Source of the DNA: Candidatus Latescibacterota bacterium
GTDB lineage: Bacteria; Latescibacterota; UBA2968; UBA8231
Direction: 5' to 3'
Length of the DNA stretch: 52,731 bases
Assembly (NCBI GenBank): GCA_007571365.1
Contig: RKRN01000183.1
Location: 1-52,731 of the forward strand
The notes beneath the pieces are model-generated. The model had not been told where the DNA came from. It worked only from the letters and a program-made list of their open reading frames with translations, and made no database searches. Below, one piece after another: positions 34,955-43,085 of the stretch (positions are counted from its first letter, which is position 1; each line of letters opens with the position of its first letter). The position numbers were made by a program, and so were the translations under genes.

Positions 34955-37129
34955 GTGCTGTCGCCAATGGTATTTGCCAAAGCGCGCATGGACGGCGTGC
35001 AGTTCGATCTGGCTACCGACCGCTACGAAGCCACCTTTTTGTTTTCGCGGCTGAGCAACCCCGGCGGCGGCTCAACCGGAGACCGCGAGGTGCTGCGGAC
35101 CAACAACACCATCTTGGCGGGCGGGCGATTGGGAGCCCAACTCGGCGACTTTGCCGAAGTCGCGCTGCACACGGCCAATGCCCACCAGTCGCACACCTTG
35201 CTCGACAAGCAGGCTGGCAACCCCTTCGCTGGCTCGCTGACCATCGGGCAAAACAAAACCATCTCGCTCATCAAGCTCGTGCTGCGCGACGACTCGCCCG
35301 AAGATGGCGTGGGCGGCGCGGCGTTTTTCCCCGATGCGTCGGACGTGCATATCACCTATCGCGATGGCTCGGTGGAATCGGGCAAGGCCATTGGCTTTGA
35401 GCCGATCATCGAAGGCGGCTTCTTGCAGCAGGGCTTTGTCGCCGCCAATGGGCCGGAGGAGATGCGATTAGTGTACGACTTCGACAGCCCGGACTTTGTC
35501 GATCGGGCCCGTTTGGCCAAAGACGAAGTCGCCAAGGTCGAATTCCTGCTGACGCTGGGCAACGACTATCAGGTTTGGATGACCTCGGACCGCCAGCTCA
35601 ACCTCGACGGCCAAGAAGTCTTGCTGCTGGTCGCTCAGGCCGAAGGCAATGTCCAAGACATCACCAATTTGCAGACCATCCGCTTTGAATATGGCCTGCC
35701 CACGGCGACGCATATTTTTGGCGGCAGCGTCGAGTTGCAAAACCTGCGGGGCTTCGACTTGTACGGCGAGTACGACCTGAGTTGGAGCTATCGCAAGTAC
35801 CCCAACGTGCTCGAGGAGACCCACGAGGCATTTTCTGGGATCGGCGGCCGCCGCTCGGCCCCCGCTTGGATGGTCAACGTGTCCAAGAAGGCCGCGCCCT
35901 ACTTTGCCTTCGGCGAGTTTTACAGCATGAACCCGCGCTACAACACCCAGACCTTTATCACCTCGGGCACTGGGGACTTTGACTACGACAACGAGCGCGG
36001 CTGGGTCGATTTGGTCGACGACAACGACGATCAGGACAAATTCCCGGACAACGTGCGCTTCGACTTTCTCAGCGGCGATCAGCAGGTCTTTCCGGGCTGG
36101 GATCAAAACAACGACTTCGTGCCCGATTTCAACCAAAACGACACGTTCGTGCGCTCGAACACCGAGCCGGACTACGAGGAGGCTTTTCTGCGGTTTTACG
36201 TCGACCGGCCCGAGTTCCTCTTTGGCGTCGATATGAACAATAACTTTTGGGTCGATCAATACGAAAACGACGAGGAGCCGGATTATCCGTATCGCCGCGA
36301 TCACCGGGGATTCAACATCCATCTCGGAGCCGACATCACGCCGCGAGCGCGCTTGGTGTTGGGTGCCCTGCGCGAGGGGCTAATTTCCTCGGCGCGCAAA
36401 AACGAGAGCAACTACTTGATGTTCACCTACGAGCGCGATGCGCCGCGGCTGGGCCGCTTGCGGGTATTCGAGATGAGCAAGTTAGTCCAAGACGACATTC
36501 CCAACCCGTTGTTGCAGTGGGCACCGGACAACACGCTGCGCGGCGGTGAGCTGACCAAGGTTGAGGACCCGCTGTTGGCGCGCGACACTTGGGTCAACCA
36601 GCTTTTTGTCGGTCACAATCTACAGGTGGCGGCGCTCTTTTTGACCACCAAGATGCACTGGCTCCACTTCCACCAGCAGATGGAAAAGGCCCAGCGGGAA
36701 AAGTACGGTTTGGCTCCGTCTGATTTCTTCTTCGGCCTGATCAACAAAGCGAGCTACCGTTTCCAGCTCGGGGCGTGGTCGCTGGAGCCGCGCTGGAAAA
36801 GCGAGTTCCGCCAGCAGAGCCGCAGCCTGCTGGCGCTCAACAGTCACACCAGTCTGATGGAGCTGTTTTCGGGTTTGGTAGAGACGCATCTGTTGCAGGT
36901 TACTAAGTTCCAAGCGGGCGTGGAATACGCCATCTTCAACGACTTTGACGCCGACGCCAACGATTTCGCCGCGATTACCGTAGCTGTCCAGTTCAGCAAT
37001 GAGTCCAACTACCTCGGCTACAAGCTCCGCGCCCTGACCGGCATGAAGGTAGAGCGCAAGCAGTTTACCGGGCAGAAGGCGCGGACGACCAACGAATCTT
37101 TTGTGACGATTTACGCGGGGCTGAATTAG
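34955..37129 (+). CDS. Large surface/outer-membrane protein, paralog 1 (main part, N-terminus lost)
   Basis: This 724-residue frame matches the paralog at 43.1-45.8 kb almost from its first residue (MDGVQFDLATDRYEATF against LNGLQIDLATDKYQLTF). The middle is rich in Asp/Asn motifs (DDNDDQDKFPDN, FPGWDQNNDFVPDFNQND, GVDMNNNFWVDQYENDEEP) that look like calcium sites. The last 250 residues alternate polar and hydrophobic residues like a barrel and end SFVTIYAGLN. Compared with paralog 2 it also lacks an internal 30-residue segment before LLLVAQAEGNVQDI. Without its signal peptide it would not be exported, so the gene is probably inactive unless the frameshift is an assembly error. Function unknown; an outer-membrane or surface polymer-binding role is inferred. 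Confidence 0.7.
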   Translation: MLSPMVFAKARMDGVQFDLATDRYEATFLFSRLSNPGGGSTGDREVLRTNNTILAGGRLGAQLGDFAEVALHTANAHQSHTLLDKQAGNPFAGSLTIGQNKTISLIKLVLRDDSPEDGVGGAAFFPDASDVHITYRDGSVESGKAIGFEPIIEGGFLQQGFVAANGPEEMRLVYDFDSPDFVDRARLAKDEVAKVEFLLTLGNDYQVWMTSDRQLNLDGQEVLLLVAQAEGNVQDITNLQTIRFEYGLPTATHIFGGSVELQNLRGFDLYGEYDLSWSYRKYPNVLEETHEAFSGIGGRRSAPAWMVNVSKKAAPYFAFGEFYSMNPRYNTQTFITSGTGDFDYDNERGWVDLVDDNDDQDKFPDNVRFDFLSGDQQVFPGWDQNNDFVPDFNQNDTFVRSNTEPDYEEAFLRFYVDRPEFLFGVDMNNNFWVDQYENDEEPDYPYRRDHRGFNIHLGADITPRARLVLGALREGLISSARKNESNYLMFTYERDAPRLGRLRVFEMSKLVQDDIPNPLLQWAPDNTLRGGELTKVEDPLLARDTWVNQLFVGHNLQVAALFLTTKMHWLHFHQQMEKAQREKYGLAPSDFFFGLINKASYRFQLGAWSLEPRWKSEFRQQSRSLLALNSHTSLMELFSGLVETHLLQVTKFQAGVEYAIFNDFDADANDFAAITVAVQFSNESNYLGYKLRALTGMKVERKQFTGQKARTTNESFVTIYAGLN

Positions 37130-38152
37130 ATGCGCTGGCTGGTCCTATTGGCTCCAATCGCGCTCAGCCTCGGTCTCGCTGGGTGCGACCGGCGATCAAA
37201 GGGGGAGCAGCACTACTGGGCGGGCCACGCCTACCAAGAGCAGGGGATGCCGGCTAACGCCCTGCGCGAGTACCGGAGTGCGGTCGCGGCCGGGGTCAAT
37301 TTCCCCGCCGCTTATTACGCGCTCGGCGCACTCTATGGCGAAAAGGACCAACACGGCAAGGCCCTTGCCGCGTACCGCGAGCTGTTGGCGCGCTGGCCCG
37401 AACAACGCCGCGCACAGGAGCTGCTAGCGGCCTGCTATGTAGCGGCCGGGCAACCGGCCGCCGCCGTTGGTCTCTATCAGACCCTGCTGGACCAAGGGGA
37501 AGGGGGCGACCCGCCCGCGCTGTTGGGTCGCCTAGGCGACGCACAACGCCTGAGCGGCGACTTGCAGCGGGCAGCCCAGTCTTACGGCGACTTGCTAAAA
37601 CTGCGTCCCGACAGCAGCCGAGTCCGGTATCAGCTAGCGCGCCTGTATGCGGCCGAAGGCCGGGCCGAACCGGCGATTGCGGCCTACGTTGAGTTGCTAG
37701 GGCAAAAGCCTTATGCGCGGCAAGCGGCCTTGGGGTTGGCCGATCTGCTCATTGAACTAGATCGCCGCAGCGGCGCATTGGGCCGCGCCCGGGTGGCGGG
37801 TTGGTGGCGGGCGCACGGGCTGGTGGGGGCGGAAGCCATGCAAAAGGCCGAAGACGTGCTCGCGGAAAACCCCGACGCTGTCGCCGACTTGTGGGGGCTG
37901 GGCAAGCTGCTGTTTTGGCAAGGGCGTTACCGCGAGGCCCTCACTTGTGTCGCTGGGCTGGCTGAGAAAACCCCGCAGGACTACCGGGTACACTTCTTTC
38001 TGAGCAAGCTCCACGGGCTGCTGGGCGACGAACGAGCTGCGCGGGAAGCGTTTGCCCAGTACCAGCAGCAAGAGCAGCGCACCAAAGTCGCCGTGCGCGT
38101 CCAAACTGAGAGGGACGTCTTGTTGAAACAATTGTCGGGGCCAATGCCATGA
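37130..38152 (+). CDS. TPR-repeat lipoprotein of the surface cassette
   Basis: The ATG follows the stop of the preceding gene directly. The signal MRWLVLLAPIALSLGLAGC carries a lipobox (LAGC, Cys19), so the protein is a lipoprotein. The rest holds about six TPR-like units (AYYALGALYGEKDQHGKALA, VRYQLARLYAAEGRAEPAIA), with a less regular C-terminal third (LWGLGKLLFWQGRYREALTC). At 340 residues it is half the length of the TPR lipoprotein at 13.8 kb. It overlaps the next gene by four bases (ATGA), so the two are translationally coupled. It probably scaffolds the surface proteins encoded around it. Confidence 0.85.
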   Translation: MRWLVLLAPIALSLGLAGCDRRSKGEQHYWAGHAYQEQGMPANALREYRSAVAAGVNFPAAYYALGALYGEKDQHGKALAAYRELLARWPEQRRAQELLAACYVAAGQPAAAVGLYQTLLDQGEGGDPPALLGRLGDAQRLSGDLQRAAQSYGDLLKLRPDSSRVRYQLARLYAAEGRAEPAIAAYVELLGQKPYARQAALGLADLLIELDRRSGALGRARVAGWWRAHGLVGAEAMQKAEDVLAENPDAVADLWGLGKLLFWQGRYREALTCVAGLAEKTPQDYRVHFFLSKLHGLLGDERAAREAFAQYQQQEQRTKVAVRVQTERDVLLKQLSGPMP

Positions 38153-40197
38153 AAGCGGCGTTGCTAATTGGAGTCTTAATCGCATTCTGGGCGCAACCGC
38201 TAGCGGCCCGCCAAGTCCTGCTCATCGGGCAGGACGGGCACATCTCGTGGACCGGGCGGGCCGAAGGGGCTGAGGGCATCGCGACGATCCGGCCCGAGCA
38301 CCGCTCCTTTCTCGATCCCAACGTCACCGAAATAGGCTATGCGCCGGCCGATTTGATCGAGTTTGACAGTGCGGATTTTCCGCGCAGCATCCTGCCGCGG
38401 CGCGTGGGGGCCGAGCAGAACTTGGCCGCAGAAGTGTTGGCGCGCGGCGGCTCGCTGCGCGCTCCGACGGTCTTCGACCTGACCGCTTTGCAACTTCAGG
38501 TGATTTTCGAGGACATACTCGCGGCCGACCCGACTGGGCAGGCATTCGAGCGCAAAGAAGACGACATCTTGGGGACTCAGCTCATTCTCGACTTGGGGGC
38601 GCGCTTCGGCGTCAACCGGCTGCGCTTTTTCCCGCGCAACACGGTCTTTCCCTCGCCGGGCACCCCCTTTCAAAACGACTTTTTGAAAAACTTTGAAGTG
38701 GAGACCAACGACGGCTTGGTGCTGACCAGCGCGGGCAACCCGATCTGGGAAACATACGCGGTGTACAACGACAACAGCGACCGGATCACCGAAGTGTTCA
38801 TTGACCCGCCGCGCTACATTCGCTTCATCCGCCTGCGGGCCACATCGGCCATCCCGTTTGAGATCGAGAAGCTCCAAGTCTTCGGCGAGGGATTCTTTCC
38901 AACGGCGCGCTACATCTCGCCGATTATCGACATGGGCAGTCCGGCCAATTGGGGTCTCATCCGCACCTTGCAGCAGCAAGTAGGGGCTGCGGACCTGGCC
39001 GACATGCAGTTGCGCACCCGCAGCGGCCACGATCCCAGTCCGTTGGCCTACACCCGCAAGCAGGTGGGCCTGCAAGACGCCCCAGAGATTGCGCGGTCCG
39101 TAGACAATCCGGATGAGCCGTTGCTGCGCCGAGAGTACTTAAAGCTACCCGAGCGCGGGCGTCAGGGCGACGACTGGGAGCGCGGCTCAGTGCGCGACGA
39201 TTTGGCAAACTGGAGCCCGTGGACCTCGCCTTATGAACTAGCGGCGCTGGCAGCGGGTACGCCGATTCTCTCGCCCGGCCCCAGCCGCTACTTCCAATTC
39301 CGCGTGGAATTCCACAGCCAGCACTTGGAGGCCAGCCACATTCTCCAGCAGATCGGCCTCGAATTTTCTACTCCGCCGCTAGCCGACGCCCTGGTCGGCG
39401 AAATTTTCCCCCGTGAGGTGCCGGCGGCGGCTGACGTGCCCTTTGTGTACGCGGTGCGGGCCGAGTTGGAAAGCGAGTACGTGCAGGGTTTTGACAGCTT
39501 TGAACTACTTACGCCGAGTCGCGTGGCCCGCGTTGAGCGGATTGAGATCGTCGATGCCAGCGGCCAGCCGGTGCTCGACCACGCCTTTACAGTCGCCGAT
39601 GGAGTTACAACCGAAGGTGAGGTTGCCATCACCGCCATTGACGACCAGTGCTTTGCGGTGCGTTTCCCGGCCATAAACCAACACGACGCGGTGCTGAAGA
39701 TCCACTTCGTCAGCCGGGTGTTAGCCTTTAGCACCCGCTTTGGCGGTCGCGCTCTGCTGCTGGAAGAGGATGCCTTTCAGGGCATTACCCCGGGCGATGC
39801 GGCTTTTTTAGCAGAAGGCGACGTGGCGACTGAATCAGGGACCACGGTGCTGAGCCGGGCGGTAAACGAGGGCAGCTTGATTGGCCGTTTCGCCCTTGGC
39901 AGCGATGTCTTGACGCCCAATGGGGATGGCGTCAACGATGTTCTCGATGTGCGCTTTGAGGTGCTGGCGGTCATCGGCCAAGCGCGGATCGTGATCGACC
40001 TGTGGGATGTAGGGGGGCGGCTGGTGCGCCGCCTCTTTGACGCCGAGGGGCAAAACGGCGTGTACGAGGCCGTGCATTGGGACGGCACAGATCAGCAGGG
40101 CCAGCGCGTCGCCCCCGGCATCTACTTGGTGCGGATCGAGGTCCAAGGGGATGCGCGCAGCGGCCAGACCATGCGGCCCTTGGGCGTGGCGTACTGA
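38149..40197 (+). CDS. Exported protein with discoidin-like regions and gliding-motility-type C-terminal domain, paralog 1
   Basis: A signal peptide (MKAALLIGVLIAFWAQPLAA) precedes 660 residues of beta-rich sequence. Segments such as GVNRLRFFPRNT and RYIRFIRLRAT with EIEKLQVFGEGF resemble discoidin/F5-8-type sugar-binding folds; later come NWSPWTSPYEL and GTPILSPGPSRYFQFRV. The last 100 residues are a gliding-motility-associated (CHU_C) or FlgD-Ig-like domain: LTPNGDGVNDVLDV, then VHWDGTDQQGQRVAPGIYLV. Such C-termini can serve as type IX secretion signals or as Ig-like modules; no T9SS gene lies in the window to decide. Shares its plan and the final GVAY with the next protein. Confidence 0.8.
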   Translation: MKAALLIGVLIAFWAQPLAARQVLLIGQDGHISWTGRAEGAEGIATIRPEHRSFLDPNVTEIGYAPADLIEFDSADFPRSILPRRVGAEQNLAAEVLARGGSLRAPTVFDLTALQLQVIFEDILAADPTGQAFERKEDDILGTQLILDLGARFGVNRLRFFPRNTVFPSPGTPFQNDFLKNFEVETNDGLVLTSAGNPIWETYAVYNDNSDRITEVFIDPPRYIRFIRLRATSAIPFEIEKLQVFGEGFFPTARYISPIIDMGSPANWGLIRTLQQQVGAADLADMQLRTRSGHDPSPLAYTRKQVGLQDAPEIARSVDNPDEPLLRREYLKLPERGRQGDDWERGSVRDDLANWSPWTSPYELAALAAGTPILSPGPSRYFQFRVEFHSQHLEASHILQQIGLEFSTPPLADALVGEIFPREVPAAADVPFVYAVRAELESEYVQGFDSFELLTPSRVARVERIEIVDASGQPVLDHAFTVADGVTTEGEVAITAIDDQCFAVRFPAINQHDAVLKIHFVSRVLAFSTRFGGRALLLEEDAFQGITPGDAAFLAEGDVATESGTTVLSRAVNEGSLIGRFALGSDVLTPNGDGVNDVLDVRFEVLAVIGQARIVIDLWDVGGRLVRRLFDAEGQNGVYEAVHWDGTDQQGQRVAPGIYLVRIEVQGDARSGQTMRPLGVAY

Positions 40198-40241
40198 GCG
40201 CGGTTCGTGGACCGCCGCTTCGGGGGCAGGAGGAGACAAGC

Positions 40242-42281
40242 ATGTTGCAGCAGATAGGCTTGCTAACAGTGGCCTTCGTCACCAGCGCGTGGGGCCGCGG
40301 CGAGTTCCGCCTCGGCGGCGCGGACGGCAATTCTTGGCAGACCCTGGTCGCCGAGCAGACGGCTTCATACGTGCTGCTCGACGCCGAGGGCGGCATCGTC
40401 GCGGAGGAGACCATTGGCGCGGTCGCCGCCGAGGTTAGTGTGCGCTTTAACACCGCGGGCGTCGATACGCTGATCGACTTTGCCGACGGCAGCCTGCGCC
40501 CCGTGTACATTGACCCGAGCGAAAATCTGGCGCGGTCGATCAAGGAGCGCCAAGGGCACTTTTACACGGCCAGCATTTACGGCGGCACACACTTAGTAAC
40601 TGACTCCCAGCCCTTGCAGTTTCTCATCGACGGCGACCCGACGACCGCTATGCTAGTGCGGGTGCCCGAGCCGCCGCGCTTGGCCGGCCGCAACAACCCC
40701 GGCGTGGTCAAAAACAATGTCATGCACTTGGGAGCCGAGCTACCCATCAACCGCATCCGCTTCTTCCCCCGGCCCGGGTTTGAGGACAATTACTTGGCTT
40801 GGTACGAAATTGGCGTGGCCGACCACACCGCGCCGTTTTGGGACAGCAACTTCGACCGCAGCCAGCGCGGCCGGCGTTGGTACATGGTTATCGACGCGGC
40901 CTTGGGCGCACCCAACGACCCGGCCTTTGACATCTTGGCGCGCAACCGCGAGAGCCTCGATGTGGTGGTGGATTTGCGCTTTCCCACCCGCGATCTCAAG
41001 TGGATTGCCATTCGTCCACTTGACCCCGAACGCGACTGGGAAATCGCCGAGCTCGAAGTCTATGGCGAGGGCTTTGTGACCCGGACGACCTACCGCACCC
41101 CGATCATGGATTTTGGCCGCGAGATCGCTTGGAGCAAAATTCGCTGGCAAGGCGAGGTGCCGGAGGGGACCCAGCTTTTGCTCCGCACCCGCACAGGCAA
41201 CACGCCGCAGCCCAACATCTACCGCGTCATCGGCCCGACCGGCACACTCGAAATATCGACCCTCGACGAATATCTGACCCAGCTCGGCCTGCGGCGCTGG
41301 GACAACGTGGAGCTGGGCTACGACCTAGAAAATTGGAGCTCGTGGTCCGCGCCTTATGATTTCGCGGCGGGGCTGCGGCAGACAGAGCGGTCGGCGGATT
41401 TGTGGCAGGACGGCACGCCCATACTTTCGCCGAGTCCGACGCGCTACTTCCAGCTAGAGGCCATCCTGTTTGCCCGCGGCGACGCGGCCCCGCGCATCGA
41501 CAACATGGCACTGCTGTTTTCTGAGGATCCAGTCGCGCAAGAGGTGGTTGGGGAGATCTGGCCGATCGCCACCCAGAGCTTTGCGGCTGAAACCTTCACC
41601 TATGTAGTGCGCCCGGTCTTGCGCGCCAGCGACTTGGGCTTTGACCGGCTGGAGATTTTTACCCAGATCCCGGTCGAGCGGGTGCATTCGGTACTCATTG
41701 ATGGCGAGGAAATAAGCGACCGCTTCCCACCCGAGATCCAAAACAATCGACTGATCGTCTCATTCGACCGCTTGGAGGGGCCGCGCGACAACGAGAAGCG
41801 GATTGAAGTGGTTTTCGACGCCAAGGTCTTGCGCTTTGGCGCGGACTTCAGAAGCTGGGTGTACGACCAGGCCGAACCCGAACTCAAGCAGCAGGTCGCT
41901 CCGGGCAATGCGACGTTCCGCTTTAGTGGCGACGTGATGTCGGTACGCACGCCCATGGGCGGTGGCCTCATCAGCAGCGTACAGGCCGCGCCAGCGACTT
42001 TCACGCCCAACGGCGATGGCGTCAACGATCAAGTAGCGATTGTATATGAATTGCGCGACTTGGAGAGCCTGCGGCAGATCCGCTTGCGGATATACGACCT
42101 GTCCGGTCGCCTAGTGCGCCAAAGCGCGACTCACACCGGTAGCGGCAGCTTTGCCCAAACTTGGAATGGGCGCGACGAAGAGGGCGCACTCGTGCCGCCC
42201 GGCCTATATCTTTATCAACTCAATTGGGACACCGACGAGAGCCGCGAAGTGGCCAACGGGGCGATAGGTGTGGCGTACTAG
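40242..42281 (+). CDS. Exported protein with discoidin-like regions and gliding-motility-type C-terminal domain, paralog 2
   Basis: AGGAGGAG lies just upstream of the ATG, which fixes the start although the frame is open much further into the previous gene. The signal peptide is short (MLQQIGLLTVAFVTSAWG). The 679-residue protein parallels the preceding one block by block: INRIRFFPRPGFEDNY, KWIAIRPLDPERDWEIAELE, YRTPIMDFGREIAWSKIRW, NWSSWSAPYDF, DGTPILSPSPTRYFQLEAI, FTPNGDGVNDQVAI and TWNGRDEEGALVPPGLYLYQ. It is therefore a tandem paralog with diverged sequence. A binding or assembly role at the cell surface is likely; no catalytic motif is visible. Confidence 0.8.
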   Translation: MLQQIGLLTVAFVTSAWGRGEFRLGGADGNSWQTLVAEQTASYVLLDAEGGIVAEETIGAVAAEVSVRFNTAGVDTLIDFADGSLRPVYIDPSENLARSIKERQGHFYTASIYGGTHLVTDSQPLQFLIDGDPTTAMLVRVPEPPRLAGRNNPGVVKNNVMHLGAELPINRIRFFPRPGFEDNYLAWYEIGVADHTAPFWDSNFDRSQRGRRWYMVIDAALGAPNDPAFDILARNRESLDVVVDLRFPTRDLKWIAIRPLDPERDWEIAELEVYGEGFVTRTTYRTPIMDFGREIAWSKIRWQGEVPEGTQLLLRTRTGNTPQPNIYRVIGPTGTLEISTLDEYLTQLGLRRWDNVELGYDLENWSSWSAPYDFAAGLRQTERSADLWQDGTPILSPSPTRYFQLEAILFARGDAAPRIDNMALLFSEDPVAQEVVGEIWPIATQSFAAETFTYVVRPVLRASDLGFDRLEIFTQIPVERVHSVLIDGEEISDRFPPEIQNNRLIVSFDRLEGPRDNEKRIEVVFDAKVLRFGADFRSWVYDQAEPELKQQVAPGNATFRFSGDVMSVRTPMGGGLISSVQAAPATFTPNGDGVNDQVAIVYELRDLESLRQIRLRIYDLSGRLVRQSATHTGSGSFAQTWNGRDEEGALVPPGLYLYQLNWDTDESREVANGAIGVAY

Positions 42282-42289
42282 GCTGGGGC

Positions 42290-42321
42290 TTGACATTGAC
42301 TAGGCTCACTGTAAGTATAAC
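42290..42321 (+). promoter_or_regulatory. Possible promoter inside the surface cassette
   Basis: TTGACA at 42290-42295 is followed by TAAGTA (16-base spacing) and TATAAC (20-base spacing) at 42312-42321, in a locally AT-richer gap. It would drive the coiled-coil nuclease-like gene and the genes after it. Spacing is imperfect, so this is tentative. Confidence 0.35.
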
Positions 42322-42350
42322 TGAGAGCCGAAGGCATAGAGGAGAAAGCC

Positions 42351-43085
42351 GTGTTAAACACAGACGACGTTAGAAGCAAATTAGAGGGGGCGTTTACCCA
42401 AGAGCAGGCCGGCATTCTCACCGGCGTACTGAGTGAACTCCACGTCGGCTTGGCGACCTCCATTGACATGCAGGACCTCAAGGATGCGGTCAAAGCGCTT
42501 GCCGTCGCGCAAGCGCGTTCGGAGGAGCGGTTGGAGGGGGTGGAGTCGCGGATGGATCGGGTGGAGTCGTCGCTGGATCGTCTGGCGGCGGCGCAAGCGC
42601 GTTCGGAGGAGCGGTTGGATCGTCTGGCGGCGGCGCAGGCAAGGACCGAAGAGGCACTCAAAAAGCTGGCAGACGCACACGACGAAACGCGCAAACAACT
42701 CGGCGGCTTGTCGCACACAGTAGGTTACGTACTCGAAAATGAGGCCTACCGCGCCCTACCGGCCCTGCTGGCGGCCGAGCATGGTATTGAATTGAAGGAT
42801 CGGCTCATTCGCACGTACCTCACCACCGACAGAGGGTATCCGGTTGAAGTCAACATTTTCGGCAGGGGGGACCGCAATGGGCGCGAGGTGGTCGTACTTG
42901 GCGAGAGCAAAAGCCAGTTGTCCACCAAGGACATCGACCGTTTTATCCAAGGCCGGCTCACCCGCCTCGAACCGCTCTTTGAGGATATATTTACCGTGTT
43001 GGTCACGCACATGACTTCATCGCCCGATGTCGCAGACTATGCACAAGAGCGCGGCATAGCCTTGTATTACTCGTACCAGTTTTGA
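42351..43085 (+). CDS. Coiled-coil protein with PD-(D/E)XK nuclease-like C-terminal domain
   Basis: The 244-residue protein has an N-terminal helical part, a long coiled coil with 14-residue repeats (DRLAAAQARSEERL) around residues 50-110, and a C-terminal domain from about 125 reading VGYVLENEAYRALPALLAAE and GREVVVLGESKSQLS, where E-x-K with the preceding hydrophobic strand fits the PD-(D/E)XK fold. Relatives (DUF3782-like) are widespread, often multicopy and of unknown role. It uses GTG (translated MLNTDDV) with AGGAGAAAG upstream. Its stop overlaps the TTG start of the next gene, so it is physically embedded in the surface cassette although it has no evident link to it. Confidence 0.75.
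   Translation: MLNTDDVRSKLEGAFTQEQAGILTGVLSELHVGLATSIDMQDLKDAVKALAVAQARSEERLEGVESRMDRVESSLDRLAAAQARSEERLDRLAAAQARTEEALKKLADAHDETRKQLGGLSHTVGYVLENEAYRALPALLAAEHGIELKDRLIRTYLTTDRGYPVEVNIFGRGDRNGREVVVLGESKSQLSTKDIDRFIQGRLTRLEPLFEDIFTVLVTHMTSSPDVADYAQERGIALYYSYQF
42573..42640. repeat. Intragenic 42-bp repeats
   Basis: TGGATCGTCTGGCGGCGGCG occurs at a spacing of 42 bases (about 42574 and 42616), and GCGCGTTCGGAGGAGCGG occurs about 42509-42535 and again near 42596-42614. Each unit adds 14 residues to the coiled coil. Confidence 0.7.

Noticed and set aside
35468-36322. 284-codon minus-strand frame inside the large surface gene
   Set aside because: It is antisense to the Asp/Asn-rich conserved segments shared with the paralog, so coding pressure is on the plus strand.
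40077-40241. N-terminal extension of the second CHU_C-type protein
   Set aside because: It overlaps the preceding gene and is arginine-rich; AGGAGGAG and a signal peptide support the ATG at 40242.
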